From Bacteroides caecimuris (GTDB lineage: Bacteria > Bacteroidota > Bacteroidia > Bacteroidales > Bacteroidaceae): a stretch of DNA of 64,000 bases. Shown here piece after piece: positions 38,901-46,673 of this stretch. The notes under the pieces were generated by a model. It was not told the origin of the DNA, did not search any database, and saw nothing but the letters and a program-made list of their open reading frames with translations. The stretch covers positions 4,100,001-4,164,000 of the forward strand of contig NZ_CP015401.2 of NCBI RefSeq assembly GCF_001688725.2. The letters run 5' to 3'. A program made the translations under genes and the position numbers. Numbering within the stretch: the stretch's first letter is position 1; every line of letters begins with the position of its first letter.

Positions 38901-39979
38901 CCATTATCAGTTCCTTTGGGATAATATTTCTCGAAATACGTATAAAAACGAGGATAGTAGTTCACACCTCCAAAATAAGAACCGATCCAAATGCCACCCT
39001 CGCGATCCTTACATAAGGAATAAATAGCATTGTCGGACAAGGAATAAGGATCATTGATCGAACTGCGCAAATGAACGTATTTACCCGTTCGGAGATTATA
39101 AATATAAAGTCCCGATTCTGTGCCAATCCACAATTCGTTATCAGAAGCGACCAACAACTCACGACAAAAAACAGACTCTCCATTTTCATCTTCTGAAAGC
39201 AAGTCATGCAATTTGTTAGAAGTCAGGTTCAGTTCTTTTACTCCTCCCTTTAAAGAGCCTATATATAAACAATTATATGCTCCTTTCACCAAGCCTATCA
39301 CAACATCATTTTCATAAGTTTTTTGATTGTCTACAGGTGAAACATAAGGATGAAGGGTTTTCAGACGGTCTTTCGAATAGAAAAGCCCGTCACCATAGCA
39401 TGCAATCCAAAGGGTTCCGCTATTATCGAAAACAAAAGACTGCACATTGGTGGAGATAAAAGAAAAGTTCTTCAATGTATGGTTCCGGAGTTTTCCTTCC
39501 TCCAGATCATAACAAAATAGTCCCTGCGACTCTACCGCTACCCAAATACACCCTTTGTTGTCTCCGGAGATTGCAGTTACAGTACGTTCTATTTTCGTGT
39601 TTTCTGCGCTCAAATCAGCAAAATACCGAAAAGAATCTTTTTCCGGGTTATAAATATAAAGTCCTACGTCCGTACCTACCCAGATATTTCCTTTCGCATC
39701 CTCATATAGAGCTGTAATAAAATTATTACCAATGCTCCGCTGTGTACGGTCATCATGTTTGAATTTGCGGAATGACAAACCGTCATATCTATTCAAACCA
39801 TCTTTTGTGCCGAACCACATAAAGCCTTGCCTATCCTGCAAAATCGCATTGACCGTATTTTGAGATAATCCGTTCTGTACACTAAGATTTTTGAAATAAT
39901 AATGCTCGTCCGCCATTTGCGCATGGCAGCCGATCTGATAGCCGATTAAACAGATTAAAAATATGAGAACTTTCTTCAT
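35963..39979 (-). CDS. Hybrid two-component system (HTCS) sensor-regulator
   Basis: 1338 residues from the ATG at 39979; the frame is open upstream to a TTG at 40018, but that lies at the -7 box, so it cannot be in the message. Order: signal peptide (ending GCHAQ), a periplasmic double propeller of Reg_prop repeats (many WIGT/GLNRY steps, about 30-700), a Y_Y_Y domain (about 715-775), one membrane helix (about 780-805), HisKA with His844 (AHEIRTP), HATPase, receiver with Asp1141 (VVSDVVMP) and a C-terminal AraC-type helix-turn-helix. HTCS proteins sense an oligosaccharide of the target glycan in the periplasm and activate the PUL. Only one regulator is seen for both SusC/SusD units. Confidence 0.97.
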   Translation of the reverse strand: MKKVLIFLICLIGYQIGCHAQMADEHYYFKNLSVQNGLSQNTVNAILQDRQGFMWFGTKDGLNRYDGLSFRKFKHDDRTQRSIGNNFITALYEDAKGNIWVGTDVGLYIYNPEKDSFRYFADLSAENTKIERTVTAISGDNKGCIWVAVESQGLFCYDLEEGKLRNHTLKNFSFISTNVQSFVFDNSGTLWIACYGDGLFYSKDRLKTLHPYVSPVDNQKTYENDVVIGLVKGAYNCLYIGSLKGGVKELNLTSNKLHDLLSEDENGESVFCRELLVASDNELWIGTESGLYIYNLRTGKYVHLRSSINDPYSLSDNAIYSLCKDREGGIWIGSYFGGVNYYPRFYTYFEKYYPKGTDNGLHGKRVREFCQDNQGILWIGTEDGGLNRFNPKTKTFSFFTPSSAFTNVHGLCLVGDYLWVGTFSKGVKVVDTRTGAIVKTYQKTDSPRSLMDNSVFSIYCTTTGDIYLGTLFGLLRYNKQSDDFDRISELNGKFVYDIKEDSGGNLWLATYANGAYCYNVSEKKWKNYLHDENNPKSLPYDKVLSIFEDSHRQIWLTTQGGGFCRFQPDTDTFANYTLSEGLPNDVVYQIVEDKEGFLWLTTNNGLVCFQPTTGMKKVYTTSNGLLGDQFNYRSSLETEDGTIYLGSIDGFIAFNPKNFSENKSLPSIVITDFFLFGKEVYAGEPGSPLEKSITFSDQLVLQSNQNSFSFRVAALDFQAPKTSRIMYKLEGFDTDWLTIGESPIVTYSNLRYGDYTFRVKVSNSDGVWSDDEVVLEVHILPPFYLSMWAYCAYALLIIGCSLQIVVYFKRRSNRKHRRQMEKFEQEKEREVYYAKIDFFTNVAHEIRTPLTLIKGPLENIILKKRVDAETREDLNVMKQNTERLLNLTNQLLDFRKTESQGFRLNFAKCNVTEVLKETHVRFTSLAKQKGLEFTLQVPEKDFYAHVNREAFTKIISNLLNNGVKYAESYVHISLEVPEADNNNSFRIRTENDGVIIPNEMKEEIFKPFVRFNEKEDGKVTTGTGIGLALSRSLAELHQGTLAMGKGEENNTFCLTLPIVQDMTITLTPEPVVEIDTMNEVPVGETENKDNRSTVLIVEDNPDMLAFVVRQLSREYTVLTATNGAEALQVLDGNYVNLVVSDVVMPVMDGFELCKTIKSDLNYSHIPVILLTAKTNIQSKIEGMELGADAYLEKPFSVEYLQACVSNLIQNREKLRKAFAQSPFVAANTMALTKADEDFIKKLNEVILTNYSNPEFSMDDMADSLNMSRSNFYRKMKGVLDLSPNEYLRLERLKKAAQLLKEGEKQVNEICYMVGFSSPSYFAKCFQKQFGVLPKNFMS

Positions 39980-40015
39980 AAATATACGTATTTTCCATCC
40001 TTCCGTTAGCGCTAC

Positions 40016-40082
40016 CAAATGTAGGCAAAATCACATCGGAAAGATAATAAATATGTCTCAATGAATGAAAAAATAGTCCTAT
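40016..40082 (-). promoter_or_regulatory. HTCS promoter with candidate autoregulatory operator
   Basis: Minus strand: -7 box TACATTTG (40023-40016), half-sites TTGAGAC (40061-40055) and ATAGGAC (40082-40076), 21 bp apart and 38 bp from the -7 box. The distal half-site overlaps the end of the acyl-CoA synthetase gene. The -7 box fixes the HTCS start at 39979 with a leader of about 30 bases. Confidence 0.65.
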
Positions 40083-42139
40083 TTTTCTATTCGAATACGC
40101 GCGTCAACTGCTACAACGGTCTTTTGCGTTGCCAGAAGCGGATTTATATCCATTTCTTTGATCTCTGTAGCGAAACGTAGCAAAGTGGACAAACGGACAA
40201 TAATTTCGGCAAATTTGTCTTCATTGACTCCCTTTTGTCCACGTGTTCCCTGAATGATTTTATAAGCACGCAAAGAATGAATCATTGAATAAGCTTCTTC
40301 GTAAGAAAGCGGAGCGAGACCGGAAGATACGTCTTTCAGCACCTCTACAAAAATACCTCCCAAACCACAAAGTACCACATGTCCGAATTTCTCTTCATAT
40401 TTTGCACCAATAAACAGTTCCGTACCTTTCAGCATCGGCTGTACCATAATTGCTCTTGCATCAGGTATCTGCATCATACGATCAAATTCCAGTGCCAGAT
40501 GTTGCTCACTTTTAATGTTCAGAACGACACCGCCGACATCCGATTTGTGCACAGGACCAACCACTTTGGCAACTACCGGAAATCCGCACCGACGGGCAAA
40601 AGCTACTATCTCCTCTTTATTATCGGAAACAAATTCATCTACCAACGGAATACCGGCAGCGTGCAACAATGCTTGTACATAATTAGGAGCGATATAACCA
40701 TCTTCCTGAATGGAATCAATAATACGACGAATCCTCGGAACGTCCACTCCGAACAGTTCTATCTCAGGAGCTGCCGGCTTAGGAGCATTGACGATACGTG
40801 AAAGGGCAGTACCCAAGGTCACTTCGTCTGCAAAGTTCACATGTCCTTTTGCCAGAAAGGCGGAAACCTCCGCTCCGGCTGTATTAATGGAAGGAAGAAT
40901 GGGGAAAATCGGCTTCTTGCAAGTCTGCATCTTTTCGTGAAGCACGTCGTACATTTCAAACATAGTAACCAATCCCGGAGTTCCGAAGATGGCCATCATG
41001 GCGTCTATATTGTCAAGTTTCTCTTCACAATAGTCGATGCAAAGGCGCAGATGCTCCGGTGTTCCGGTAGCCAGAATATCAATAGGATTCCCGACGGCAG
41101 CACCGGGGAATAGTTGGGCTTTTAATTCCTCGGTCACTTTTCCTTCCAGTTTAGGCACATTCAGTCCGCCTTTACTCAAGGCATCTGTCAGCATCACTCC
41201 CGGTCCTCCGGCATGAGTGATAATGGCAAAATTCTTTCCTTTCAATTCGGGTAAAGTAAACACGCAACCTACAGTAGTCAATTCTTCACGAGAGAAGCAA
41301 CGCACAATCCCCGCCTTACGGAACAACGCCTCCACTGCCGAATCGGAACTGGCAATTGCACCTGTATGGGAAGATGCCGCCCGGCTTCCGCTCTCAGAGC
41401 TTCCGGCTTTGATTGCCGCAATCTTACAGCCTTTTCTTATTAATGAAGAGGCATGGAAGAGCAATCTGTCCGGGTTCTGAATACTTTCAATATAGAGTAG
41501 TTTCAGATGAGAATCTTTTTCGGGATCGAAGTTCTCATCCATAAATTGCAGCACATCTTCTACGCCGATCTGCTTGGCGTTTCCCACCGACCAGACTGAG
41601 TTGAACTGCAAACCTTTTGTTACGGCACTTTCGAGAATAAATACCGCCGTAGCACCGGAACTGGAAATCAAGTCCACCCCTTTGGGGTTTAAGTTAGGAA
41701 TCGGTTGGCTGAACACGCTATGATGCCATGTATTCATCAATCCGATGCAGTTCGGACCAATCAACGAAGCCCCGTATTTATTGACTGTTTCCAAAATACG
41801 TTCTTCCAACAGTGCTCCTTCGTGAGTTTCTTCACCAAAACCAGCCGAAAGTATGATAAATGCCCTGGTTTGTTTCTTGCTGGCCAATGTTTCCACCATA
41901 TCAGGACACATCGAGGCAGGCACAGCCAACACCGCCAGATCTGTGTCCGGCAGATCATCCACATCCGCAAAGGCGGGAACTCCTTGCACTTCTGTCTCCT
42001 TCGGGTTCACCGCCCGAAGTTCTCCCTGATAACCTCCGTTTATCAAATTCTTTAATATTGCGCCACCCGGCTTATGCACATTATTCGATGCCCCTACTAC
42101 GACAATGCTTTCAGGACGAAGCAACTGGGTTGTTATCAT
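40079..42139 (-). CDS. ADP-forming acetyl/acyl-CoA synthetase, fused alpha and beta subunits
   Basis: A 686-residue cytoplasmic enzyme. Residues about 8-130 are a CoA-binding Rossmann domain (SIVVVGASNN), about 150-440 the succinyl-CoA-ligase-like pair including the likely phosphohistidine (SSHTGAIAS), and about 465-686 an ATP-grasp domain (FPVVAKVVGPVHKSDVGGVV, GGIFVEVLKD). It interconverts acyl-CoA plus ADP and phosphate with the free acid plus ATP, gaining ATP during acetate or other acid formation. It is not part of the PUL by function, although its 3' end overlaps the HTCS operator. Its own -7 box is at 42172-42179. Confidence 0.93.
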   Translation of the reverse strand: MITTQLLRPESIVVVGASNNVHKPGGAILKNLINGGYQGELRAVNPKETEVQGVPAFADVDDLPDTDLAVLAVPASMCPDMVETLASKKQTRAFIILSAGFGEETHEGALLEERILETVNKYGASLIGPNCIGLMNTWHHSVFSQPIPNLNPKGVDLISSSGATAVFILESAVTKGLQFNSVWSVGNAKQIGVEDVLQFMDENFDPEKDSHLKLLYIESIQNPDRLLFHASSLIRKGCKIAAIKAGSSESGSRAASSHTGAIASSDSAVEALFRKAGIVRCFSREELTTVGCVFTLPELKGKNFAIITHAGGPGVMLTDALSKGGLNVPKLEGKVTEELKAQLFPGAAVGNPIDILATGTPEHLRLCIDYCEEKLDNIDAMMAIFGTPGLVTMFEMYDVLHEKMQTCKKPIFPILPSINTAGAEVSAFLAKGHVNFADEVTLGTALSRIVNAPKPAAPEIELFGVDVPRIRRIIDSIQEDGYIAPNYVQALLHAAGIPLVDEFVSDNKEEIVAFARRCGFPVVAKVVGPVHKSDVGGVVLNIKSEQHLALEFDRMMQIPDARAIMVQPMLKGTELFIGAKYEEKFGHVVLCGLGGIFVEVLKDVSSGLAPLSYEEAYSMIHSLRAYKIIQGTRGQKGVNEDKFAEIIVRLSTLLRFATEIKEMDINPLLATQKTVVAVDARIRIEK

Positions 42140-42171
42140 ATCATGCTTTGGTTTTCGTTTAAACTAGGATA

Positions 42172-42179
42172 CAAATATA
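42172..42179 (-). promoter_or_regulatory. -7 promoter box of the acyl-CoA synthetase
   Basis: TATATTTG on the minus strand, 32 bp upstream of the ATG at 42139, matches TAnnTTTG exactly. No clear TTG at -33. Confidence 0.5.
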
Positions 42180-42378
42180 TTCTTTCTTATGAGAAAAAAG
42201 AAAGAAAAAGGGGAGAAATATAAGAGAAAACATAGGATAATGGGAAGAAAGATGAAGAAATCAGGTGGATGATGCTGACTTATTGATTAGTTTAAAAGAT
42301 TATCCTGATATAAACTGTTTTTAGCCAACTTATGTCAGGGAAATACAGATTCAAGACATTACCTTAATACAAGAAAGA

Positions 42379-42409
42379 CTCTGGCATAAGTTGAAATCTT
42401 ATGCCAGAG
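42379..42409 (-). terminator. Terminator after the small membrane protein
   Basis: Perfect 12-bp inverted repeat CTCTGGCATAAG (42379-42390) / CTTATGCCAGAG (42398-42409) with a 7-base loop; on the minus strand it is followed by TCTTTCTT. The stretch 42180-42378 beyond it shows no gene. Confidence 0.7.
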
Positions 42410-42414
42410 AAAAG

Positions 42415-42648
42415 TTACTTTAACAAGGAATGTACCCATTCACGAGGAATACCGATATAATGATCATAGCCAACAATATGATTGTTCAAGGCAATAGATA
42501 ATATAACAATTATTGCTGTAGCCACACCTATAATTGCTAAAATTATTGTGTATGGCGTATTTTTATATTCAATAATCTCTTTTTTCCTTTTTCTTTCTAT
42601 ATGGGTATTCTTAGTTGTCCACTTCTTTCTTCTCTTTTTCATAAACAT
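42415..42648 (-). CDS. Small membrane protein next to the RHS gene (possible immunity protein)
   Basis: 77 residues: a very basic N-terminus (KKRRKKW, ERKRKK), one membrane helix at about 33-53 and a short tail. The ATG follows the stop of the RHS gene by one base, implying translational coupling. A small gene directly after an RHS protein with a variable C-terminus is the place where immunity proteins sit, but the RHS gene here is decayed and its tail is not a recognised toxin, so this role is a guess. No family recognised. The Met at residue 3 could also be the start. Confidence 0.6.
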   Translation of the reverse strand: MFMKKRRKKWTTKNTHIERKRKKEIIEYKNTPYTIILAIIGVATAIIVILSIALNNHIVGYDHYIGIPREWVHSLLK

Positions 42649-42649
42649 A

Positions 42650-44683
42650 TTAGTGTTGAATCAATTCAGGCAGGATTCTTCTTGTTGATGTTCCAAATCG
42701 GAACCTTTCAGGGTGAAGAAACAATTCTGTCTGTATAACCTCTTTCGGAGATATACCTATTTTGTCTTGTATAACTTTTTTGCGTTCTGCAAGCATTTCA
42801 AGACTTTCTACCAATGATTTTCCAGTAAAGTCGACTTCTCCCAATCCCTTTTCTATCTCCCTTGCTTTCATTTCGTAATCAAGTTGTTGCATAGCCAATT
42901 GAGGATCATCTATCACTATTTCCGTGCTATTTTGAACATTGCCATCTTCTCCATAACGCACAGTGCTAACAAGACTTATCAATTTTTCTCTGAATTCAAT
43001 ATGATTGCTTGTCAAATCACCAAAACCTGACAGCCACATTCCGAGTTCATTATTATTACTCATCTGCACCTCATTACCACCCGGAGTATTAACCGTATTT
43101 AAAATAGTCTGAGGTCCCATTCCTACCATCTGCCTTGTGCCATTCCCCCGATAAGTCATAGAAGTTTTTTGTACATAAGACTGCGGTCTCATACCTCTTG
43201 GATAGAAAGCATAAGGATTGGGTCTTCCTCCATTCCGATATCCTCTTCTTACAGGTGGGCGTGTGGGTCTACCTTGTTTTCCATCAGGGTCTATATATTT
43301 AACAGGATTATCGAAACAATAGTTATATGGACTGAACGGATAGAATTTCTCCGCCAACGGATCCACTGAATGCCAACGTCCTAACGCTGCATCATACTGT
43401 CTCGCCCCATAATCATACCAATCCAGTCCGCCTTTCCGATCCAATTCCTTGCCGTTATATTTATAAGGCTGAACAGAACCGACAGAAGAAGCCATCAACC
43501 CGCCGAACGGATAATAATCATTCACCTCCTCCACGATACCGTCCTCATCGGCAACCACACGGTTGTTGCCCTGATAATCCTGAATGAAGTAATGATACTT
43601 ATCATCGTTCAAAGAAACATAGCCAGTCTCAGTCAACAACAATCTGAGAACACCATTTTCATAGACCACATTGCCGCAATAGTCCGTAACAGTTGTATCA
43701 TCTCCTATCACATGTGTGGCGCGAAGTTTCGTTCCGTTTGCATCATACAAGTAAACAATACTATCTCCGTTTTCAAATTCTATACGACTTGGCAAATTTA
43801 AATAATTATATTGGATATCAACAATCTTCTTATTCAAATCTTTTATCAGATTACCACTGGCGTCGTAAAAATATTCGGTCGCTTCATCTGCACCGTCTAC
43901 AAATTCAAAGGCATTGGAATACACCGACTGTCCGGCTTTATCCTTTACTGCAAGCAAACGATTACCATCATAAGCCATCAACAGATTATCTATCAGACCA
44001 TAACTATGCTCAGACAACTTGCCTGAACGCTTTATTCCCAACATATTTCCATTCTTATCGTAGCCGGCCACTTGCTCATTGAAATAACCAGGATTGACAT
44101 CAAGGGAACTCCCTTCGCCATACATTGCATCCTTCATCCGGTTCAAACCGTCATAGCTGAACTTATATCCCGACAGTTTGCCCGACAGAGCCGATTGCCA
44201 CGTAACACTACTGATATTCCCATTGTAACAAGGAATACCTGCACCATCCACATAATACATCTTTTGTTTGAAAAGCGGGCTTTCAATACTTGTCAGCCAA
44301 TTACGAATATTGTAATCATAGCCCAATGTCATTGTCCCATTGTTCAGCTTCACTTTTTTCAACCGGCACAAATCATCATATTCATTCTCCGACAATACAC
44401 TTTCCTGCCCACCATTCAAGGTATGTTTTACTTGTTTCAAACGTTCGCCATTGTCATATATAAAATTACAATACTCTGCAATTACCACATTCCGTCCAGA
44501 ATCGAGCTGTAAATGAACGCATCCTTTGGTCAACCCCGTAAACGTGTACGAATAAAAATAGATATCATATCCTCCCAAATGGTTCGTGCCCCGTTGCTGG
44601 ATGATACGCCCTTTATTGTCATAATAAAACACCGTCAACAGGGATGTATTATCATCCAAATAAGAACGTTTTCCCGATTTCAA
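42650..44683 (-). CDS. RHS-repeat protein, C-terminal part
   Basis: 677 residues of YD/RHS repeats (YDNKGRI, YDGLNRM, YDKNGNM, YDASGNL, YDANGTK) followed by the RHS core (DYQGNNRVV, YYPFGGLM, YKYNGKELDR, GLDWYDYGARQYDAALGRWHS, NPVKYIDPDG). The tail of about 200 residues after the core is variable and not recognised. Such proteins form a shell around a C-terminal effector. The natural N-terminus is missing: the matching upstream part is found in two other frames at 44680-45208, so this ORF is what remains of a longer gene. It has no signal peptide of its own, so it may not be exported. Confidence 0.8.
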   Translation of the reverse strand: MKSGKRSYLDDNTSLLTVFYYDNKGRIIQQRGTNHLGGYDIYFYSYTFTGLTKGCVHLQLDSGRNVVIAEYCNFIYDNGERLKQVKHTLNGGQESVLSENEYDDLCRLKKVKLNNGTMTLGYDYNIRNWLTSIESPLFKQKMYYVDGAGIPCYNGNISSVTWQSALSGKLSGYKFSYDGLNRMKDAMYGEGSSLDVNPGYFNEQVAGYDKNGNMLGIKRSGKLSEHSYGLIDNLLMAYDGNRLLAVKDKAGQSVYSNAFEFVDGADEATEYFYDASGNLIKDLNKKIVDIQYNYLNLPSRIEFENGDSIVYLYDANGTKLRATHVIGDDTTVTDYCGNVVYENGVLRLLLTETGYVSLNDDKYHYFIQDYQGNNRVVADEDGIVEEVNDYYPFGGLMASSVGSVQPYKYNGKELDRKGGLDWYDYGARQYDAALGRWHSVDPLAEKFYPFSPYNYCFDNPVKYIDPDGKQGRPTRPPVRRGYRNGGRPNPYAFYPRGMRPQSYVQKTSMTYRGNGTRQMVGMGPQTILNTVNTPGGNEVQMSNNNELGMWLSGFGDLTSNHIEFREKLISLVSTVRYGEDGNVQNSTEIVIDDPQLAMQQLDYEMKAREIEKGLGEVDFTGKSLVESLEMLAERKKVIQDKIGISPKEVIQTELFLHPERFRFGTSTRRILPELIQH

Positions 44684-45208
44684 TCCGACAGGAGTTTGGC
44701 ATATACCCTTACATCCGAAACAGACGGAACATTGACAGAAAAACCTATGCCCGTTCCTTTTATAGCCTCTCTTCCTTTTTCGTCAGCAATGGAGAAAACC
44801 CATTCCTGCTTTTGCCGTTGAAGACTATTTTGAACATATATCAGCCTATCGGTCTTGTCATATACATAACGGCAGGACAGAAGCGCCATTGTTACCCACA
44901 ACGTGGAGTGGCAACCATTGTTGCGACAGCCTTCCTATGGAATCGTATGTAAAAGTAGATATCAAATCCCCTTTGGCTGGAGATATTTCATGCCATACTG
45001 TTTGTACAGGTTTTCCTAATCCGTCAAAATACCGGTATTCCTCAAGCATGGAATCCCCTTTGTCAGAAAGCATCGTTTGCTTATGGATAAAGCTTCTGTT
45101 AAAACTTGCCGAATTCCTTTCCATTGTTGTTGCGGCAGAAAAATGTTCGCTTCCCGATAAGACTATGCAAATTGACGATAATAATATAAATGCAAATATC
45201 TTTCTCAT
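44680..45208 (-). pseudogene. Frameshifted N-terminal part of the RHS gene
   Basis: The frame starting at 45208 encodes a signal peptide and a DUF6443-like start (RYFDGLGKPVQTV, FTYDSIGRLSQQWLP) but stops at 44858. A second frame (44901-44680) carries RYVYDKTDRLIYVQ, EWVFSIADEKGR, and a third frame continues as the 677-residue ORF. The order of the pieces matches an RHS protein, but several hundred residues expected between the first and second piece are absent. At least two frame changes plus an internal deletion are needed to explain this. Confidence 0.75.
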
Positions 45209-45226
45209 ATACTACAAGCTATGTTT

Positions 45227-45493
45227 TTAATTGTTTATACCCGAATCATAATGATAATCATATCTGGTGACTACATTCCTGTCATCATCCTTCACACACT
45301 GAAGTCTTCCTTCATTATCATATTCATAATAAGTCTTCACTCCCCTGGGATCTGTCATCGAAATTATCCCAATCAACGGTTTGTACTCGTAACTATACCT
45401 TAATCCGTTCTTTTCTATAATGACCGGATAACGTCCGTTGTATCCCCACACATAAGAAATGACACTTCCGTCTTTAAGCGTTCGTCGCGTCAA
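45227..45493 (-). pseudogene. 3' remnant of a second RHS-type gene
   Basis: 88 residues from a TTG start: DGSVISYVWGYNGRYPV, YEYKPLIG, DPRGVKTYYEYDNEGRL. This is the C-terminal end pattern of the large Bacteroides protein that normally precedes an RHS gene. The similarity ends abruptly at about 45490 where unrelated DNA begins, so only the 3' end of the gene survives. It ends 18 bp before the RHS start, keeping the usual gene order. Confidence 0.7.
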
Positions 45494-45516
45494 ATGTCTA
45501 GTTAAAAGCCAAATGT

Positions 45517-45648
45517 TCAGTTAAGCCTACGAAGTCTGTCGTTTACATTTTGTGTATTCCTCACTGCCGTGACGTCATTTATGCAGCCGGATCGGGCGCT
45601 TTTCTGGTCTTCCAGAGTTGACTGGAAGGGTTTGTACAATACTGGCAT
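45517..45648 (-). pseudogene. Truncated HU-like DNA-binding ORF
   Basis: A 43-codon ORF on the minus strand starting MPVLYKPFQSTLEDQKSA. Its first dozen residues resemble the start of Bacteroides HU-family proteins (MPVLYKP...QST), but the rest does not continue the HU fold and it stops early. It has a complete promoter (45716-45746) with about 60 bases of leader, so it is probably transcribed. I take it as a gene start joined to foreign sequence; a genuine short peptide cannot be ruled out. Confidence 0.4.
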
Positions 45649-45715
45649 AATTGTAATAGTTTTTTAGTTGTTAATAATTCTAGTTCGTCTGTGTCTTTAA
45701 GCTTATCGACAATGC

Positions 45716-45746
45716 AAATATAAGGCCTTATTTCCGCCTGTACAAG
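45716..45746 (-). promoter_or_regulatory. Full Bacteroides promoter of the truncated HU-like ORF
   Basis: Minus strand: -33 TTG (45746-45744), 20-bp spacer, -7 TATATTTG (45723-45716). This is one of the best matches to the Bacteroides consensus in the window. Transcription would enter the HU-like ORF and then the RHS remnants. Confidence 0.65.
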
Positions 45747-45985
45747 AGATTTTGAAAATGTGCGTTAATAAATTCGTTAATATAAATATTTGTCTATATA
45801 TGTCTTATTTACAATGTATTACGTGACAAAAACGGCATCATAGCCCTTATCCATTCAGTTATTCAGGGTACTCAACAGAAAATCTCCTCCCTTTTCTTCC
45901 TCATCCCCTCCTTTGGGCAAAGGAGGGTTAGGGAGGATGTTTTCTTTCCTTTCTTTTTCTTTTCTTTTTAGGAGGGTGCTTTTTG

Positions 45986-46069
45986 TTACAGTATCCGGGG
46001 ATTCTGTTACAGTATCGGGGGGTTGCGTTACAATATCCGCGGTTTCTGCAACAGCATCCGGGAGGATCG
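45986..46069. repeat. 21-bp tandem repeat, four copies
   Basis: Repeats begin at 45986, 46007, 46028 and 46049, each close to TTACAGTATCCGGGGATTCTG. The first three are well conserved. Because the unit is 21 bp, the plus-strand frame reads a heptad (VTVSGDS, VTVSGGC, VTISAVS), but no credible gene surrounds it. It follows a pyrimidine-rich stretch (45886-45985). Confidence 0.75.
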
Positions 46070-46216
46070 AGTGTACGGTTTCAAGGGCAGGCTGACAGTT
46101 TTACGGCATTCCTTACAGTAGTTGCCGGGAAATGTTAGTTTTTATCAGTCAGGCCTGTAATCAGCCAAATACGGAGTATTCGTATACAATATGTTGTCCT
46201 TCTGTTATCCTATCGG

Positions 46217-46298
46217 CAAGTATTAACATCCGGCATTTCAGGTATTAATAGTTAGAGAAATGACTGTTAACACTTGAGGGAACAGCTGTTAACAGCTA
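46217..46298. repeat. 22-bp-pitch palindrome array 2 (TTAA cores)
   Basis: Four 16-bp units (46217-46232, 46239-46254, 46261-46276, 46283-46298) with 6-bp spacers; centres at 46224.5, 46246.5, 46268.5 and 46290.5. The best unit is the fourth, with a palindromic AGCTGTTAACAGCT core. All units keep the central TTAA, as in array 1. The array stands in the 1.2-kb gene-free stretch before metG, far from any HTCS operator. Confidence 0.82.
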
Positions 46299-46361
46299 TC
46301 AAACGCGATGGCAATTGTGAAATTCTCCATCAGGAGGCACATGATGATGTAAGTTTCAAGG

Positions 46362-46622
46362 TTTCACCACAGAGGACACAGTGGACACGGAGGAGATAAA
46401 GGGGACGGAGGAGACAGAGGAATACTGATCTTTCATATTCATCCTCAAAGCCCCCCCGCAGGATGTGTTGCATAAGCGCAGTTGCCACATACCGTACAGG
46501 CAATCACAACTACAAAGCAACCACGACCACAAGGCAGCCGCAACCACAAGACAATCACAAAACCACCACAACTAATGAGAATGAAAAATCTGTGTTAATC
46601 CGTGTAATCTGTGGTGAAAAAT
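46362..46622. repeat. Inverted pair of CACCACAGA dispersed repeats upstream of metG
   Basis: A repeat reading TTTCACCACAGAGGACAC starts near 46360; a related one reading AATCTGTGTTAATCCGTG then TGTGGTGAAAA ends at 46622 on the same strand, i.e. inverted. The second is a form seen widely between Bacteroides genes. Between them (46500-46574) is a run of imperfect CAACCACA repeats. The right copy directly abuts the metG promoter. Confidence 0.5.
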
Positions 46623-46625
46623 CAT

Positions 46626-46633
46626 TATCTTTG
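46626..46633 (+). promoter_or_regulatory. -7 promoter box of metG
   Basis: TATCTTTG matches TAnnTTTG, 41 bp upstream of the metG ATG. The -33 region falls inside the dispersed repeat and lacks a clean TTG. Confidence 0.5.
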
Positions 46634-46673
46634 CACATTGCAAAGCTGAAAACAACAAAAATCACACTATATA

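Noticed and set aside
39980..40018. Longer HTCS start at the TTG at 40018
   Set aside because: It lies at the -7 box, so it would not be in the message; the ATG at 39979 starts a proper signal peptide.
45913..46095. Plus-strand 60-codon ORF with heptad repeats
   Set aside because: It is the reading of a 21-bp tandem repeat; no promoter, no similarity and no neighbours support a protein.
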